A stretch of 64,000 nucleotides of DNA from a virus. The notes under the pieces were generated by a model. That model did not search any database and was not told the DNA's origin. It was given only the letters and a program-made list of their open reading frames with translations. A program made the translations under genes and the position numbers. Location: positions 1-64,000 of IMG/VR virus record IMGVR_UViG_3300032053_005343; one strand, written 5' to 3'. Positions 50,899-59,290 of the stretch are shown piece after piece. The number at the start of each line of letters is the position of its first letter. Position 1 is the first letter of the stretch.

Positions 50899-53799
50899 TT
50901 ACATTACCTCAAAATTAAGACCATTATTCTTATTTGGATTCAACAATTTTACCCTATGCTCTTCCGCCATATTCTGTTGATTTACCAGACCAAGAAAATG
51001 ATTGCCAATATATTGTCTATCTACGGTAATTTTGTTAGAACCAACGATACGAAAACCTTGGTTAAGATATCTAACCCATTCAAGTGCAAAAAAGCTATTT
51101 ACCATTTCCGGTTTACGCCAAATCTCTTTTATAATATAGTTGACGCATTCTACACTATCTAAATTTTGCGGGGGTTCTGATAAATTAGGTTTTATTAATT
51201 GTGGAGTTGGATTAAGCCATGTTAAATTAGGATCTTTGATTTCTGTCTCTCGTAAAACGTTGGCCCAAATCGCCGCTGTTCTGGACCAACTAAACCTAGG
51301 AAGCTTCTCCGTTTGCCCGTAGACCTCTGCGGGTTCAATCGCATACGCTCTAATCTTTTTAGATATTTCTTTTCTTTTTTCTTCACTCATTTTAACGAAA
51401 TTGTCTAATTTTTGTACAAAGTCATCGTTATTTGGTAGAGCGCGTTTTTGTTCAGTTTCAATAACGGATTCATAAAAGAAACGGCCTACTTCTATGGGAA
51501 TATTTCCTGGAACCGCAATGTGGTCTTCCATCGCCGAATAACGAACCGCTGCAACTGGAGTTCCACAGGCGTTTGCGTCACGACACCCCATCGAAAATCC
51601 CTCGCACACGCTATAATTTATATATAAATCAAATAATTTCATTATCTCTGCAAGAACTTCTCTTGACGGAGAGCTATTGGCATTCGGGGGATGTGCTGTT
51701 TTATTCTTACATCTTCGACAAACAGCCCATTCTCCCTGGAAGAAACTAGGATAAACGGTGCCGCATGACTGACACATATATGTTAATAAAACTTTTGTTC
51801 CAACTTTAAATTCTTGAATTGCTCTACCAATATCATAACCAACATCCGGATAACTTGTGTGTAAATATAAAAATGTTTTCTTGACTAGATCAATGTGGCC
51901 CTTTGTTTTTGCTTTATAAATCCATTTGGAAAAGGCCTCTACTAGATCGTAAAACAGCTTCCTTTTTTGGTTCCTGTTTATAGTGCCAATAATTATCGTA
52001 TTAGGATCAATCCCAAGTTTTGTTTTATGTGCTCTTTTATCTTCTGCGGGTTTGAACATGTCCAAATCAGAACCAGGGGATGCGATTGGGCCTAATGGAA
52101 TTTTATCTCCACCCTCTTTCCTTAATATTCTTTGTCCAAAATCACTATAAGTCAATATTTTATCTCTTCTTGACATACTATCTAACCATACGGCGCGTTG
52201 GGGCGAACCGTCACAACATGCCATATGAATAAATTTAAAGAAATTTCTGAAAGGAGTATTGTCTATCCACGACACCATCCATTCGTCTCTTATATCACAA
52301 TTATGTACTATGAATCCTGTGACATAAGTATTGTTATCTTCTACTTCCAAATTATAGACTTGACCTTTGTAATGACATTCTTTGTGAATAGTTTTAACTC
52401 TTGCGACAAAATAATTGCCTTCAAACCATCCAAGTCCATCCGAATCAAATTCAAGATGTTCTTCCGGCAATATGGTTTCTTTTTGTACAATAGAATGTAA
52501 TTGTTGTGCATAATTATTTATAATAGAGATCATAAATATTTCAGAATTATTTTTAGTTTGTCCATCGCTTTTTCTTATATATGTTCTTGAAGGATTTTTA
52601 TAAATACAATTTTTTATACTAAGTCTAAAAAATAAATTTCGCAATTGCATTGCCAATTGTTCAGACACACTACTGTATGTTATGTCAGATCCATTATAAC
52701 ACCCATCTCCTCTTACCAACCCCTTAATAAAACTTTTAATTATATTTTCGCTATTGTTGTCAAATATAAAAAGAGGGATGTATTTATTGAACGCTCCATT
52801 CCCGGCAAGTTTTTCAAAAAAGGCACCTAAAATTATACAATCTACTCTTATTCGTGATCTACTTCCGTCTTGGCTTATGGTACATTTAATATTAAAAATA
52901 TTTTTTAATAAATTTTCTACATCATTGACAAATTGTTTTTCTCTATCGCTACAACCAAAAGTAAAATGAACACCGTGCCTATCTGTATGACCCTCCGCAC
53001 AATAATATCCGAACAATCTGGCTAAATCATTGTCTATATTTATATAATTATTTATATATTTAGCATTTGGTCTACCACTAGCCATAATCAAGCTATTGTC
53101 ATCGGATAGTATAAATTGATGTAAAAAATCAGATATTTTAATATTACTATATTGATTGTTTGACATATTTTTGGGAATTAAAACATAATCTCCAGTACCA
53201 ACATTTTTAGCGGATATAAATATTGCGTCTTTTATAAAATGTCTTTCTGAAACTTTCCTGCCTTTGGAATGTCGTCGAACATTTTTAATAACAAGCACGG
53301 GGTGATCTTCTGTTAAAGTATATTCTCTACTATCAGTACCTATTTTAATTTTTACGACATTTCCTTTATACTGTTTCTTGAAAGTTTGTAATACTTTTTT
53401 AGGTTCTCCGGTATGAGATATAACTTCATCTCCTACTTTTATATCTTGTATATTTACAATCCCGCATGGGGTTTGCACTTTAGTCCATGGGGGGACACAA
53501 ACTATATCAGGTTTACAATCCAAACAAACGGAATCGAAACGCATTTTTCCAAATTGGTTAATAGGATCATTTCTATATATTCTTTGTCCCTCTTCGTCGT
53601 TTTTATTCGGAGCCGCCGCGTAGAATTTCCACGGTATGGAGTTTATTCTTTGGTCTCCGTCTTCTACGTATGCGCCCAACTCGAAAAGTTCGAATTCATT
53701 AGTTGCATAAAGTCTTTTTAAAACTTCGTTTCCATACGTGGCGAATCCGGTCGCCAGATAACTTCCCTCATTAACAAAAAGAATACGTTTTTTTCTCAT
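50899..53799 (-). CDS. glycosyltransferase interrupted by an intein
   Basis: 966 residues. The extein (residues 1-100 and 501-966, 566 in all) is a GT4-like enzyme: 'FVNEGSYLATGFATYGNEVLKRL' at the N-terminus, 'GPIASPGSDLDMFKP', 'IIIGTINRNQKRKLFYDLVEAF', an unusual zinc ribbon 'CQSCGTVYPSFFQGEWAVCRRC', and 'YSVCEGFSMGCRDANACGTPVAAVRYSAMEDHI' with the donor-site Glu. Residues 101-500 are an intein inserted between KPDIV and CDIRDEW. After splicing the enzyme should join the other glycosyltransferases of the operon. Confidence 0.85.
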   Translation of the reverse strand: MRKKRILFVNEGSYLATGFATYGNEVLKRLYATNEFELFELGAYVEDGDQRINSIPWKFYAAAPNKNDEEGQRIYRNDPINQFGKMRFDSVCLDCKPDIVCVPPWTKVQTPCGIVNIQDIKVGDEVISHTGEPKKVLQTFKKQYKGNVVKIKIGTDSREYTLTEDHPVLVIKNVRRHSKGRKVSERHFIKDAIFISAKNVGTGDYVLIPKNMSNNQYSNIKISDFLHQFILSDDNSLIMASGRPNAKYINNYINIDNDLARLFGYYCAEGHTDRHGVHFTFGCSDREKQFVNDVENLLKNIFNIKCTISQDGSRSRIRVDCIILGAFFEKLAGNGAFNKYIPLFIFDNNSENIIKSFIKGLVRGDGCYNGSDITYSSVSEQLAMQLRNLFFRLSIKNCIYKNPSRTYIRKSDGQTKNNSEIFMISIINNYAQQLHSIVQKETILPEEHLEFDSDGLGWFEGNYFVARVKTIHKECHYKGQVYNLEVEDNNTYVTGFIVHNCDIRDEWMVSWIDNTPFRNFFKFIHMACCDGSPQRAVWLDSMSRRDKILTYSDFGQRILRKEGGDKIPLGPIASPGSDLDMFKPAEDKRAHKTKLGIDPNTIIIGTINRNQKRKLFYDLVEAFSKWIYKAKTKGHIDLVKKTFLYLHTSYPDVGYDIGRAIQEFKVGTKVLLTYMCQSCGTVYPSFFQGEWAVCRRCKNKTAHPPNANSSPSREVLAEIMKLFDLYINYSVCEGFSMGCRDANACGTPVAAVRYSAMEDHIAVPGNIPIEVGRFFYESVIETEQKRALPNNDDFVQKLDNFVKMSEEKRKEISKKIRAYAIEPAEVYGQTEKLPRFSWSRTAAIWANVLRETEIKDPNLTWLNPTPQLIKPNLSEPPQNLDSVECVNYIIKEIWRKPEMVNSFFALEWVRYLNQGFRIVGSNKITVDRQYIGNHFLGLVNQQNMAEEHRVKLLNPNKNNGLNFEVM
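52300..53499 (-). mobile_element. LAGLIDADG intein in a glycosyltransferase
   Basis: 400-residue intein. Block A begins Cys (CVPPWTKVQTPCGIVNIQDIKVGDEV), block B TLTEDHPVLV has the Thr-x-x-His signature, LAGLIDADG helices are LFGYYCAEGHT and FIKGLVRGDGC, and the C-terminal block VYNLEVEDNNTYVTGFIVHN ends His-Asn before extein Cys+1. All splicing residues (Cys1, block B His, His-Asn, Cys+1) are present, so it should be active. Confidence 0.9.
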
Positions 53800-54348
53800 T
53801 TAATATGCCGCTAATTTATCTTTTATTCTTTTGAGCATCCTGCATTTTGTGATTCTATTACCTACCACTTCGTTTGTTAAAAATAAACTCATTTCTTCTT
53901 CCGATAATCTGTCGTCAATTTCTAATAAATCTATTGGATATTTTTCATCTTTAATATCTGTATATATTTCGCACATAGACATTGAAATTCGTTTTAGTTC
54001 TTGTAATCTTCCATGAGATATATTTAAAAGTTTACAAACATCGTTTTCTGTTTTACCATTATTTAAATAGTTTCTAATTTTTATTGACAAATTTTTATCC
54101 AAAAAAGGAGCATAAAATGCTCCTGTGCTTTTGATAGCCTCATTTATTATAGCATAAAATATGGCCGTTCTAACGTATGGTCCAAAGTCACCCTTTTCTT
54201 TTTTCCATTTATTTTCAGATTTCCAGAAAGCAATTAAACCTATTTGAACATAATCATCATAATTTAAATAACTATTATAATAAATTCGAGAGATTTTATG
54301 CGACAAATATTTAATAAACTTGATATATCCATTATCCTTGAATATCAT
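53800..54348 (-). CDS. sigma-70-type RNA polymerase sigma factor
   Basis: 182 residues. Residues about 15-75 match sigma region 2: 'IYYNSYLNYDDYVQIGLIAFWKSENKWKKEKGDFGPYVRTAIFYAIINEA', the core-binding and -10-reading helix pattern (YxDxxQxGxIxxWxxxxKW...F..Y....I..AI). Residues 95-125 hold an HTH ('NGKTENDVCKLLNISHGRLQEL') that could be region 3/4-like. Probably redirects host RNA polymerase to phage promoters. It lies between SSB and the intein-bearing glycosyltransferase, all tightly coupled. Confidence 0.72.
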   Translation of the reverse strand: MIFKDNGYIKFIKYLSHKISRIYYNSYLNYDDYVQIGLIAFWKSENKWKKEKGDFGPYVRTAIFYAIINEAIKSTGAFYAPFLDKNLSIKIRNYLNNGKTENDVCKLLNISHGRLQELKRISMSMCEIYTDIKDEKYPIDLLEIDDRLSEEEMSLFLTNEVVGNRITKCRMLKRIKDKLAAY

Positions 54349-54350
54349 TT

Positions 54351-54815
54351 TTAGAACGGTATTTCATCATTATCTTCAACTTCACTTACCGCTACCGACA
54401 CTGGTTGTGGTTCTTTCTTCGCTTGTTTATTTTTTGGCGGCGAAACAACTGTCTTCCCTGGATTTGTAGACTCTATCTTGTTTTCTCCGTTCAGTTTTTG
54501 AACAATTTCAAAGTTCGTTAGATTTAAAACCAAAGAAGTTCTTTTTTCTCCTTCTTTTGTTTGCCATGAATCCATTTTTATATATCCATCACAATATATT
54601 GGAACCCCTTTCTTTGCAAATTGTACAAATTTCTCCGCTTTTGGTCCAAAGATTTGGGCCTTAACATATGATGTTTCCTTCTGCCATGCCCCCTCTCTAT
54701 CTTTAAAACTGCGATTAAAAGCTAAATTGACTGAACCGACTCCGCCACCATTTTCAAAAGATTTAAATTCTGCGTCTGCCACTACAACGCCAACTCCGTA
54801 GGTTCTAAGCTCCAT
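54351..54815 (-). CDS. ssb: single-stranded DNA-binding protein
   Basis: 154 residues. OB fold: 'GVVVADAEFKSFENGGGVGSVNLAFNRSFKDREGAWQKETSYVKAQIFGPKAEKFVQFAKKGVPIYCDGYIKMDSWQTKEGEKRTSLVLNLTNFEIV', then a flexible linker and the acidic tip DNDEIPF, the standard SSB tail that contacts partner proteins. RBS AAAAGGAG. Coats ssDNA in replication. Its position just downstream of an HNH gene follows the DnaE half. Confidence 0.92.
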   Translation of the reverse strand: MELRTYGVGVVVADAEFKSFENGGGVGSVNLAFNRSFKDREGAWQKETSYVKAQIFGPKAEKFVQFAKKGVPIYCDGYIKMDSWQTKEGEKRTSLVLNLTNFEIVQKLNGENKIESTNPGKTVVSPPKNKQAKKEPQPVSVAVSEVEDNDEIPF

Positions 54816-54830
54816 TTAATTCTCCTTTTC

Positions 54831-55379
54831 TTATTTTACGTGTTTCCATGTTTGATAATTAACAATTCTCCACACAGAGAGTTTTTTTATTCCATAAATG
54901 TTTGCAATTTCCTCTTGGGTTAAATTACCTTCTTGCCATAATCTTCTAATTTCCATTACTTTATTATCATTGACTTTGGCTAGATGTTGTTTGGAACCTC
55001 TGGCTTTGTTAAACTTTGTCCCATGTTTTATCTGATCATTCATATTTCTTTTGCGTGTATCCCATCTTAAATTCCCAACAAAATTATTTGATGGATTTCC
55101 GTCGTTATGACATCCCTCTTTACCGAAATGGCAAGGTCCAATAAATGTTTCTAGAACAAGTTTGTGTATCAAAAATCTTTTGGGCTTATTATTTTTATAT
55201 AAAGCTACCTGTAGATATCCGTATTTATTAATTTGATGAAGTTTTAAAATTTGTTCTTTTCTAGTCCTATTAAAATTAAGACTTTTTACCCTGCCCCAGT
55301 TAGAAATCATATATAAACCAACATACCCGGCTATATCTTTCCAAATTTCTTCTATGTTTTTATAATATTTTTCGTCCAT
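54831..55379 (-). CDS. HNH homing endonuclease (NUMOD4-HNH-HTH)
   Basis: 182 residues: NUMOD4 'EEIWKDIAGYVGLYMISNWGRVKSLN', HNH 'LETFIGPCHFGKEGCHNDGNPSNNFVGNLRWDTRKRNMNDQIKHGT', C-terminal HTH 'LTQEEIANIYGIKKLSVWRI' ending TWKHVK. The first HNH His lies in GCHNDGN where paralogues have CRHLDGN, a variation at Arg that may not affect catalysis. Has its own promoter and lies between dnaE and ssb. Confidence 0.86.
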   Translation of the reverse strand: MDEKYYKNIEEIWKDIAGYVGLYMISNWGRVKSLNFNRTRKEQILKLHQINKYGYLQVALYKNNKPKRFLIHKLVLETFIGPCHFGKEGCHNDGNPSNNFVGNLRWDTRKRNMNDQIKHGTKFNKARGSKQHLAKVNDNKVMEIRRLWQEGNLTQEEIANIYGIKKLSVWRIVNYQTWKHVK

Positions 55380-55385
55380 ACAACT

Positions 55386-55391
55386 ATTATA
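55386..55391 (-). promoter_or_regulatory. leaderless-type promoter of the HNH-ssb unit
   Basis: AATTATGGTATAAT, 6 nt before ATG 55379, with the extended -10 TGG. No RBS. It may also drive ssb and the sigma factor. Confidence 0.58.
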
Positions 55392-55409
55392 CCATAATTT
55401 TAATTATTT

Positions 55410-58121
55410 TTAAATTAATTTTTGTAAATTTTGAACAATAATACTTCCATTTTTCTTATATCCGGTCACAAGGCAAATTAATCCATCTTTACATAACCCG
55501 TGCATTTTTTCATAAACATCCGGGAATACTACGGAATGGTCGATTGAATAACTAGAATCTGACATTGTAAGAAAACACATTGGAGCGCCGGGATTTTTCC
55601 CTTTTTTAGTCTTTGTATGTTTTACAGAATCTATTACGACAACAGATGAAAACGACTCGCCATTTAAACATTTCATTAAATCAAGACAGTTGTGAGTTGC
55701 CGAACTATCGTCAACATCATCTGCTGGCGAACAACTCAGGGCAATACCAAGAAAATATTTTTCAGCTACAGATTTAGCCAAGTTGGTGTCTATCTCATTT
55801 ATTTTTAATTGCTCCAATTTATTTTTGATAATTTGTAATCTTTTACCAACAATACATGATTTCATTGATTCTTCATTATATCCATTTTCTTTTAATCTAT
55901 TTGTTATATCTATTTTTGTCATACCGGAGAAATCAAATTGTTCTCCAAGAATTTTTTTAGACCAATTAACAATATCTTCTTTTTTGAGGGATGATAAAGA
56001 TTTCCCAGGACTATTTTCAGCCTGTTGAACCATTTCAAATAAAACATCCTTTATTGATCTATTATCAATTAATTTATTAAAAAACCACGCTCGTTCTTTT
56101 TCTGTCAAGCCCCGTATTTCCTCATTTTTTCCTTCTTTATTTTTAATAGTTGTCCCAAATACAATCTCTAATTCTTTTGCCATTTGAGATCTTTCCATAT
56201 TGTAACAATCACAGGCTCCAGATTTTATTAAAGCAATTCCAGTACCACGATGGAGAATAGACAGAGATTTCAAAAATTCATTAAATGTAGATAAAGATTT
56301 ACTTTGTTCTATAATTTTAGTTATAGAGGATTGACCAATGCCTCTTATGTTAGAAAGACCAAATTTTATTTCATCTTCTATCATTTTAAAATGTATATTA
56401 CATGTTTTAATATCTGGGGGAAGAATATTTATTCCAAACAATCTTGCATCTTGGACTAATTCATATACCTCTTGTTTTGGATCTCCCTTATAGTTGGAAA
56501 ATGTTAAATAACTTGTAAAGAACTCGTGTGGGAAATGGGTCTTTAAATAACTCGTGGTATAACTTAACATCCCATAACTTACGGCGTGGCTGTAATTAAA
56601 TTGGTAACGCTGACTTTTTTCTATCCAACCAAAGATTTGTTCAGAAATTTCTTTAGATAATCCACTATTTTTTTGACATCCTTCTATAAATCTATTCTTA
56701 AGAGATGCCATCAAATCGACTTTCTTTTTTCCAATTGCAACTCTTAGTTGATCTGCATCCTCTAAAGAAAATCCTGCTATTTCTTGAGCTATTTTTAGGC
56801 TCTGCTCTTGGTAAATTAAAGTTCCATATGTATCCTTTAAAATGTTTTCTAATTTAGAATGTAAATATGATTGTTGCTTTTTGCCAAATTTTATATCAAC
56901 ATACTCTTCCGCTTGACCAGAATTATGAACTATGAAATCTCCTGCTATATAATTATGGTTTGGACCTTCTACTTGTATATCATAAGTCTCTTCTTCTCCA
57001 CAGTCTTCTATGTCAATAATTTGAACATATTTGAAATCTTTAGAAAAATGCAATCTATATTTTTCTCTTTGTTTTTTGATTTCGTCAGCAGATATTTGGT
57101 TTTCTGTACACATCCTATGGTGATTTGGGCATAGCCAAACCAAATTATCTTTGTTGTTGTCTATATATCTCGTATTATATATATGGTGTACATCTAAAGA
57201 TGTTTGGTTCCAGTCACAAAATATACAACTATACTCATAATGATAAAATGCTATATTCTTAAAATTTTTCCATCCGTCGCTATGTTTATTTTTACTGCGA
57301 TATTTGCCAGACCATTTGTTTATTGTTGCTACGTAGTCCCCAGGTTTAATGTCTTTGAGTTTTTTCCATCCATTTTTTGTAAGAAATAAGTGTTCTCCTG
57401 TCGCATTTATATTAAAATTTCTTTCTTTGTGTTTTAATATTTTATAGCTATTCCTTATTTTTAATTTATATGTTTTTTGTGTTCCGTTTTTAATCACACT
57501 TATAATTTTATTATTAAATAATTCTTTGGTTTCCTCGTTTAAAGAAATGATCCCAAGCTTTCTTGTTACTTCTTTATTTTTTGTTTTCCTAAAAGATTTA
57601 TGTAGTTTAATTCTACTAATTGATGGTTGTTTAACACCATATATTCTTCCTATTTCTTTTTGTGTCAATTCGCCAAGAACTAATAATTTTCTAATTTCTT
57701 CCCTTGTTTCCTCTTTGTACAATGGTTGTTTAGAGTGCAATAATCCTTCTCGCATTTTTATATAGTGTTTTTGTAAAGCCAAATATTCATTATATAATTC
57801 TTTTATGGTACAGTATTCGTAATGATATCTCTTTCTTCCATTTTGATAATATCTTCTCCTGAGTATTTTGGTGTCCCCACCTAAACATTCAAGTGCTGAC
57901 GGCCTAATGATTGCCGTTAGCGCCGCAAGTTCTTTTATGTTCGAAGGTTTGACCTTCCTAGCCCACTCACTCCCAAGCCGAGTTTCTAATTGAAAAACCC
58001 CCTTAGTAAAACCAGATGATATAAGGTTCCAGGTAGCAGGGCAATCCAAGGGAATATTATTAACATCAAACTTGCCTTTTTCTACTTCGCAATTACAATT
58101 AGAAAATTTAATCATATCCAT
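55410..58121 (-). CDS. dnaE: DNA polymerase III alpha, C-terminal half, with intein
   Basis: 903 residues; extein of 581. It begins where DnaE proteins have 'IPLDDxxTxxLLxxGxTxGVFQLES' (here IPLDCPATWNLISSGFTKGVFQLET), then 'ELAALTAIIRPSALE / SGQAEEYVDIKFGKKQ', 'TYGTLIYQEQSLKIAQEIAGFSLEDADQLRVAIGKKK', 'YQFNYSHAVSYGMLSYTTSYLKTHFPHEF', the HhH 'FGLSNIRGIGQSSI', and a C-terminal OB domain. The PHP domain and the palm Asp motifs (PDxDxDF and the FDFLGL strand) are absent. It has its own promoter, so the N-terminal half must be encoded elsewhere or be lost. Confidence 0.85.
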   Translation of the reverse strand: MDMIKFSNCNCEVEKGKFDVNNIPLDCPATWNLISSGFTKGVFQLETRLGSEWARKVKPSNIKELAALTAIIRPSALECLGGDTKILRRRYYQNGRKRYHYEYCTIKELYNEYLALQKHYIKMREGLLHSKQPLYKEETREEIRKLLVLGELTQKEIGRIYGVKQPSISRIKLHKSFRKTKNKEVTRKLGIISLNEETKELFNNKIISVIKNGTQKTYKLKIRNSYKILKHKERNFNINATGEHLFLTKNGWKKLKDIKPGDYVATINKWSGKYRSKNKHSDGWKNFKNIAFYHYEYSCIFCDWNQTSLDVHHIYNTRYIDNNKDNLVWLCPNHHRMCTENQISADEIKKQREKYRLHFSKDFKYVQIIDIEDCGEEETYDIQVEGPNHNYIAGDFIVHNSGQAEEYVDIKFGKKQQSYLHSKLENILKDTYGTLIYQEQSLKIAQEIAGFSLEDADQLRVAIGKKKVDLMASLKNRFIEGCQKNSGLSKEISEQIFGWIEKSQRYQFNYSHAVSYGMLSYTTSYLKTHFPHEFFTSYLTFSNYKGDPKQEVYELVQDARLFGINILPPDIKTCNIHFKMIEDEIKFGLSNIRGIGQSSITKIIEQSKSLSTFNEFLKSLSILHRGTGIALIKSGACDCYNMERSQMAKELEIVFGTTIKNKEGKNEEIRGLTEKERAWFFNKLIDNRSIKDVLFEMVQQAENSPGKSLSSLKKEDIVNWSKKILGEQFDFSGMTKIDITNRLKENGYNEESMKSCIVGKRLQIIKNKLEQLKINEIDTNLAKSVAEKYFLGIALSCSPADDVDDSSATHNCLDLMKCLNGESFSSVVVIDSVKHTKTKKGKNPGAPMCFLTMSDSSYSIDHSVVFPDVYEKMHGLCKDGLICLVTGYKKNGSIIVQNLQKLI
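56922..57887 (-). mobile_element. HNH intein in DnaE, with HTH between splicing blocks A and B
   Basis: 322-residue intein (residues 79-400). Block A starts CLGGDTKILRRR; an HTH module at about 139-178 (EIRKLLVLGELTQKEIGRIYGVKQPSISRI) precedes block B (INATGEHLFLTKNGW); an HNH nuclease follows (YSCIFCDWNQTSLDVHHIYNTRYIDNNKDNLVWLCPNHHRMC); the C-terminal block YDIQVEGPNHNYIAGDFIVHN precedes Ser+1. Splicing residues are present. Confidence 0.88.
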
Positions 58122-58126
58122 ATAAT

Positions 58127-58132
58127 ATTATA
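58127..58132 (-). promoter_or_regulatory. leaderless-type promoter of the dnaE C-half
   Basis: CTTTGTGGTATAAT, 5 nt before ATG 58121, extended -10 TGG, no RBS. Independent transcription supports the C-half being an intended gene rather than a decayed end. Confidence 0.6.
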
Positions 58133-58151
58133 CCACAAAGAAGTATTAAAA

Positions 58152-58358
58152 TTATCCGTCATAAACACCAAGCATTCTAAACCCGCCCCGTCTATCTCTA
58201 ACATAATCTTTGCCAGGGCATCCTAGTGGATAGAACTCTTTTGTGACACCACAATTTTTTGAACATTTTATAATAAGTCTATCTCCATTAGATTTATCGT
58301 GGTCTATTACAAAAATACTACCACACGGACATCTATATTTATATATCTGTTTTCTCAT
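58152..58358 (-). CDS. small zinc-ribbon protein
   Basis: 68 residues: YRCPCGSIFVIDHDKSNGDRLIIKCSKNCG, a four-Cys zinc ribbon of rubredoxin-like size, then a basic tail (KDYVRDRRGGFRMLG). It overlaps the previous gene by 4 nt (ATGA). Small Cys4 proteins like this are frequent in phage operons and may bind nucleic acid or polymerase; no specific role is visible. Confidence 0.6.
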   Translation of the reverse strand: MRKQIYKYRCPCGSIFVIDHDKSNGDRLIIKCSKNCGVTKEFYPLGCPGKDYVRDRRGGFRMLGVYDG

Positions 58359-59290
58359 TTTATTGTCTCCATTAATTTATTTTCGTCAAATACTCCGTCT
58401 TTATTGATTTCTATTATGTCTTTTATGTCTTTTGAAAAATTATTCCAATGAAAAATCCAAGGGGTTGTTAACTTAATAGCATCTGTCAAATAATTTGCCA
58501 TTAATGAAAATGATCCTTGTCCATTAACAAATATGTCTGCTTTGGTGAGATGATAAAATGTTGAAAAAAGATCCTCGTCTATATGGAATTCCATATTTAA
58601 ATCTTTTATATTTTTGAAAGCAATTATTTTTTTTAATTCTTCTTTTGATATTTTTGATGTGTATATATGATACATAAATGGTCTGGCGAAATTGATTTCT
58701 ATTTTTTCTAAATTCTCAATTATTGATAAGTAATAATCCAGACTTTTCCATCTATCGTATTGCGCATTTTCTGTAACGTCTTCTCTTCTTAAATGTATTG
58801 CACAATTAAGATAATTTTTAGAAAAATAATTTTTGAAATTTTTGACTAGCAAAGAATTATTATATTTGATCTTTAAATCATTGTTCCCATAGAATTTCCA
58901 GTCAATTTCTATAAATTGTCCGTTGTCATTTTCGCTTATTTCATATAGGATGTTTAGTTTGTCATTTTGTGCAAAATCTGAATTTAATAACGCTGCAAAT
59001 TGTGGGTGAAACCATTTAGCCTCTTTCCTTTGCACCCACGGGATATTTATCTTTATACAGTGAGATAAATTTTCTATAGTTAATTCATTTTCTCCAAAAT
59101 TTAAAAAATCATTCCATTTTTTAATCGGAGCCATTTGATAAATATGTGACTCGTCTTTATTAACAATCGGCTGATAAACATATTTTAAATTATATCTATT
59201 TGCCAAGATGAGTGGAACGATAAAATTGGAGAAGCGATGTCCGATACCCGCATTTAATTCGTGAACTTTTACGGTAATATATTTATTCAT
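58355..59290 (-). CDS. fucosyltransferase-like glycosyltransferase, copy 2
   Basis: 311 residues. 'GIGHRFSNFIVPLILANRYNLKYVYQP' (N-terminal acceptor half), 'YLNCAIHLRREDV' (the HxRR-(G/E)-D motif for GDP-sugar binding in fucosyltransferases of the GT11/GT23/NodZ type), and 'DEDLFSTFYHLTKADIFVNGQGSFSLMANYLTDAIKL' (the donor-site region with the 'SSFS' loop). Paralogous over its length to the upstream gene and overlapping it by 8 nt. Probably transfers fucose or a related GDP-deoxyhexose. Confidence 0.72.
   Translation of the reverse strand: MNKYITVKVHELNAGIGHRFSNFIVPLILANRYNLKYVYQPIVNKDESHIYQMAPIKKWNDFLNFGENELTIENLSHCIKINIPWVQRKEAKWFHPQFAALLNSDFAQNDKLNILYEISENDNGQFIEIDWKFYGNNDLKIKYNNSLLVKNFKNYFSKNYLNCAIHLRREDVTENAQYDRWKSLDYYLSIIENLEKIEINFARPFMYHIYTSKISKEELKKIIAFKNIKDLNMEFHIDEDLFSTFYHLTKADIFVNGQGSFSLMANYLTDAIKLTTPWIFHWNNFSKDIKDIIEINKDGVFDENKLMETIK

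Noticed and set aside
55410-58121. Split-intein trans-splicing of DnaE
   Set aside because: The N-terminus of this half shows no C-intein motif (no HN|C/S junction), and the visible intein is complete in cis.
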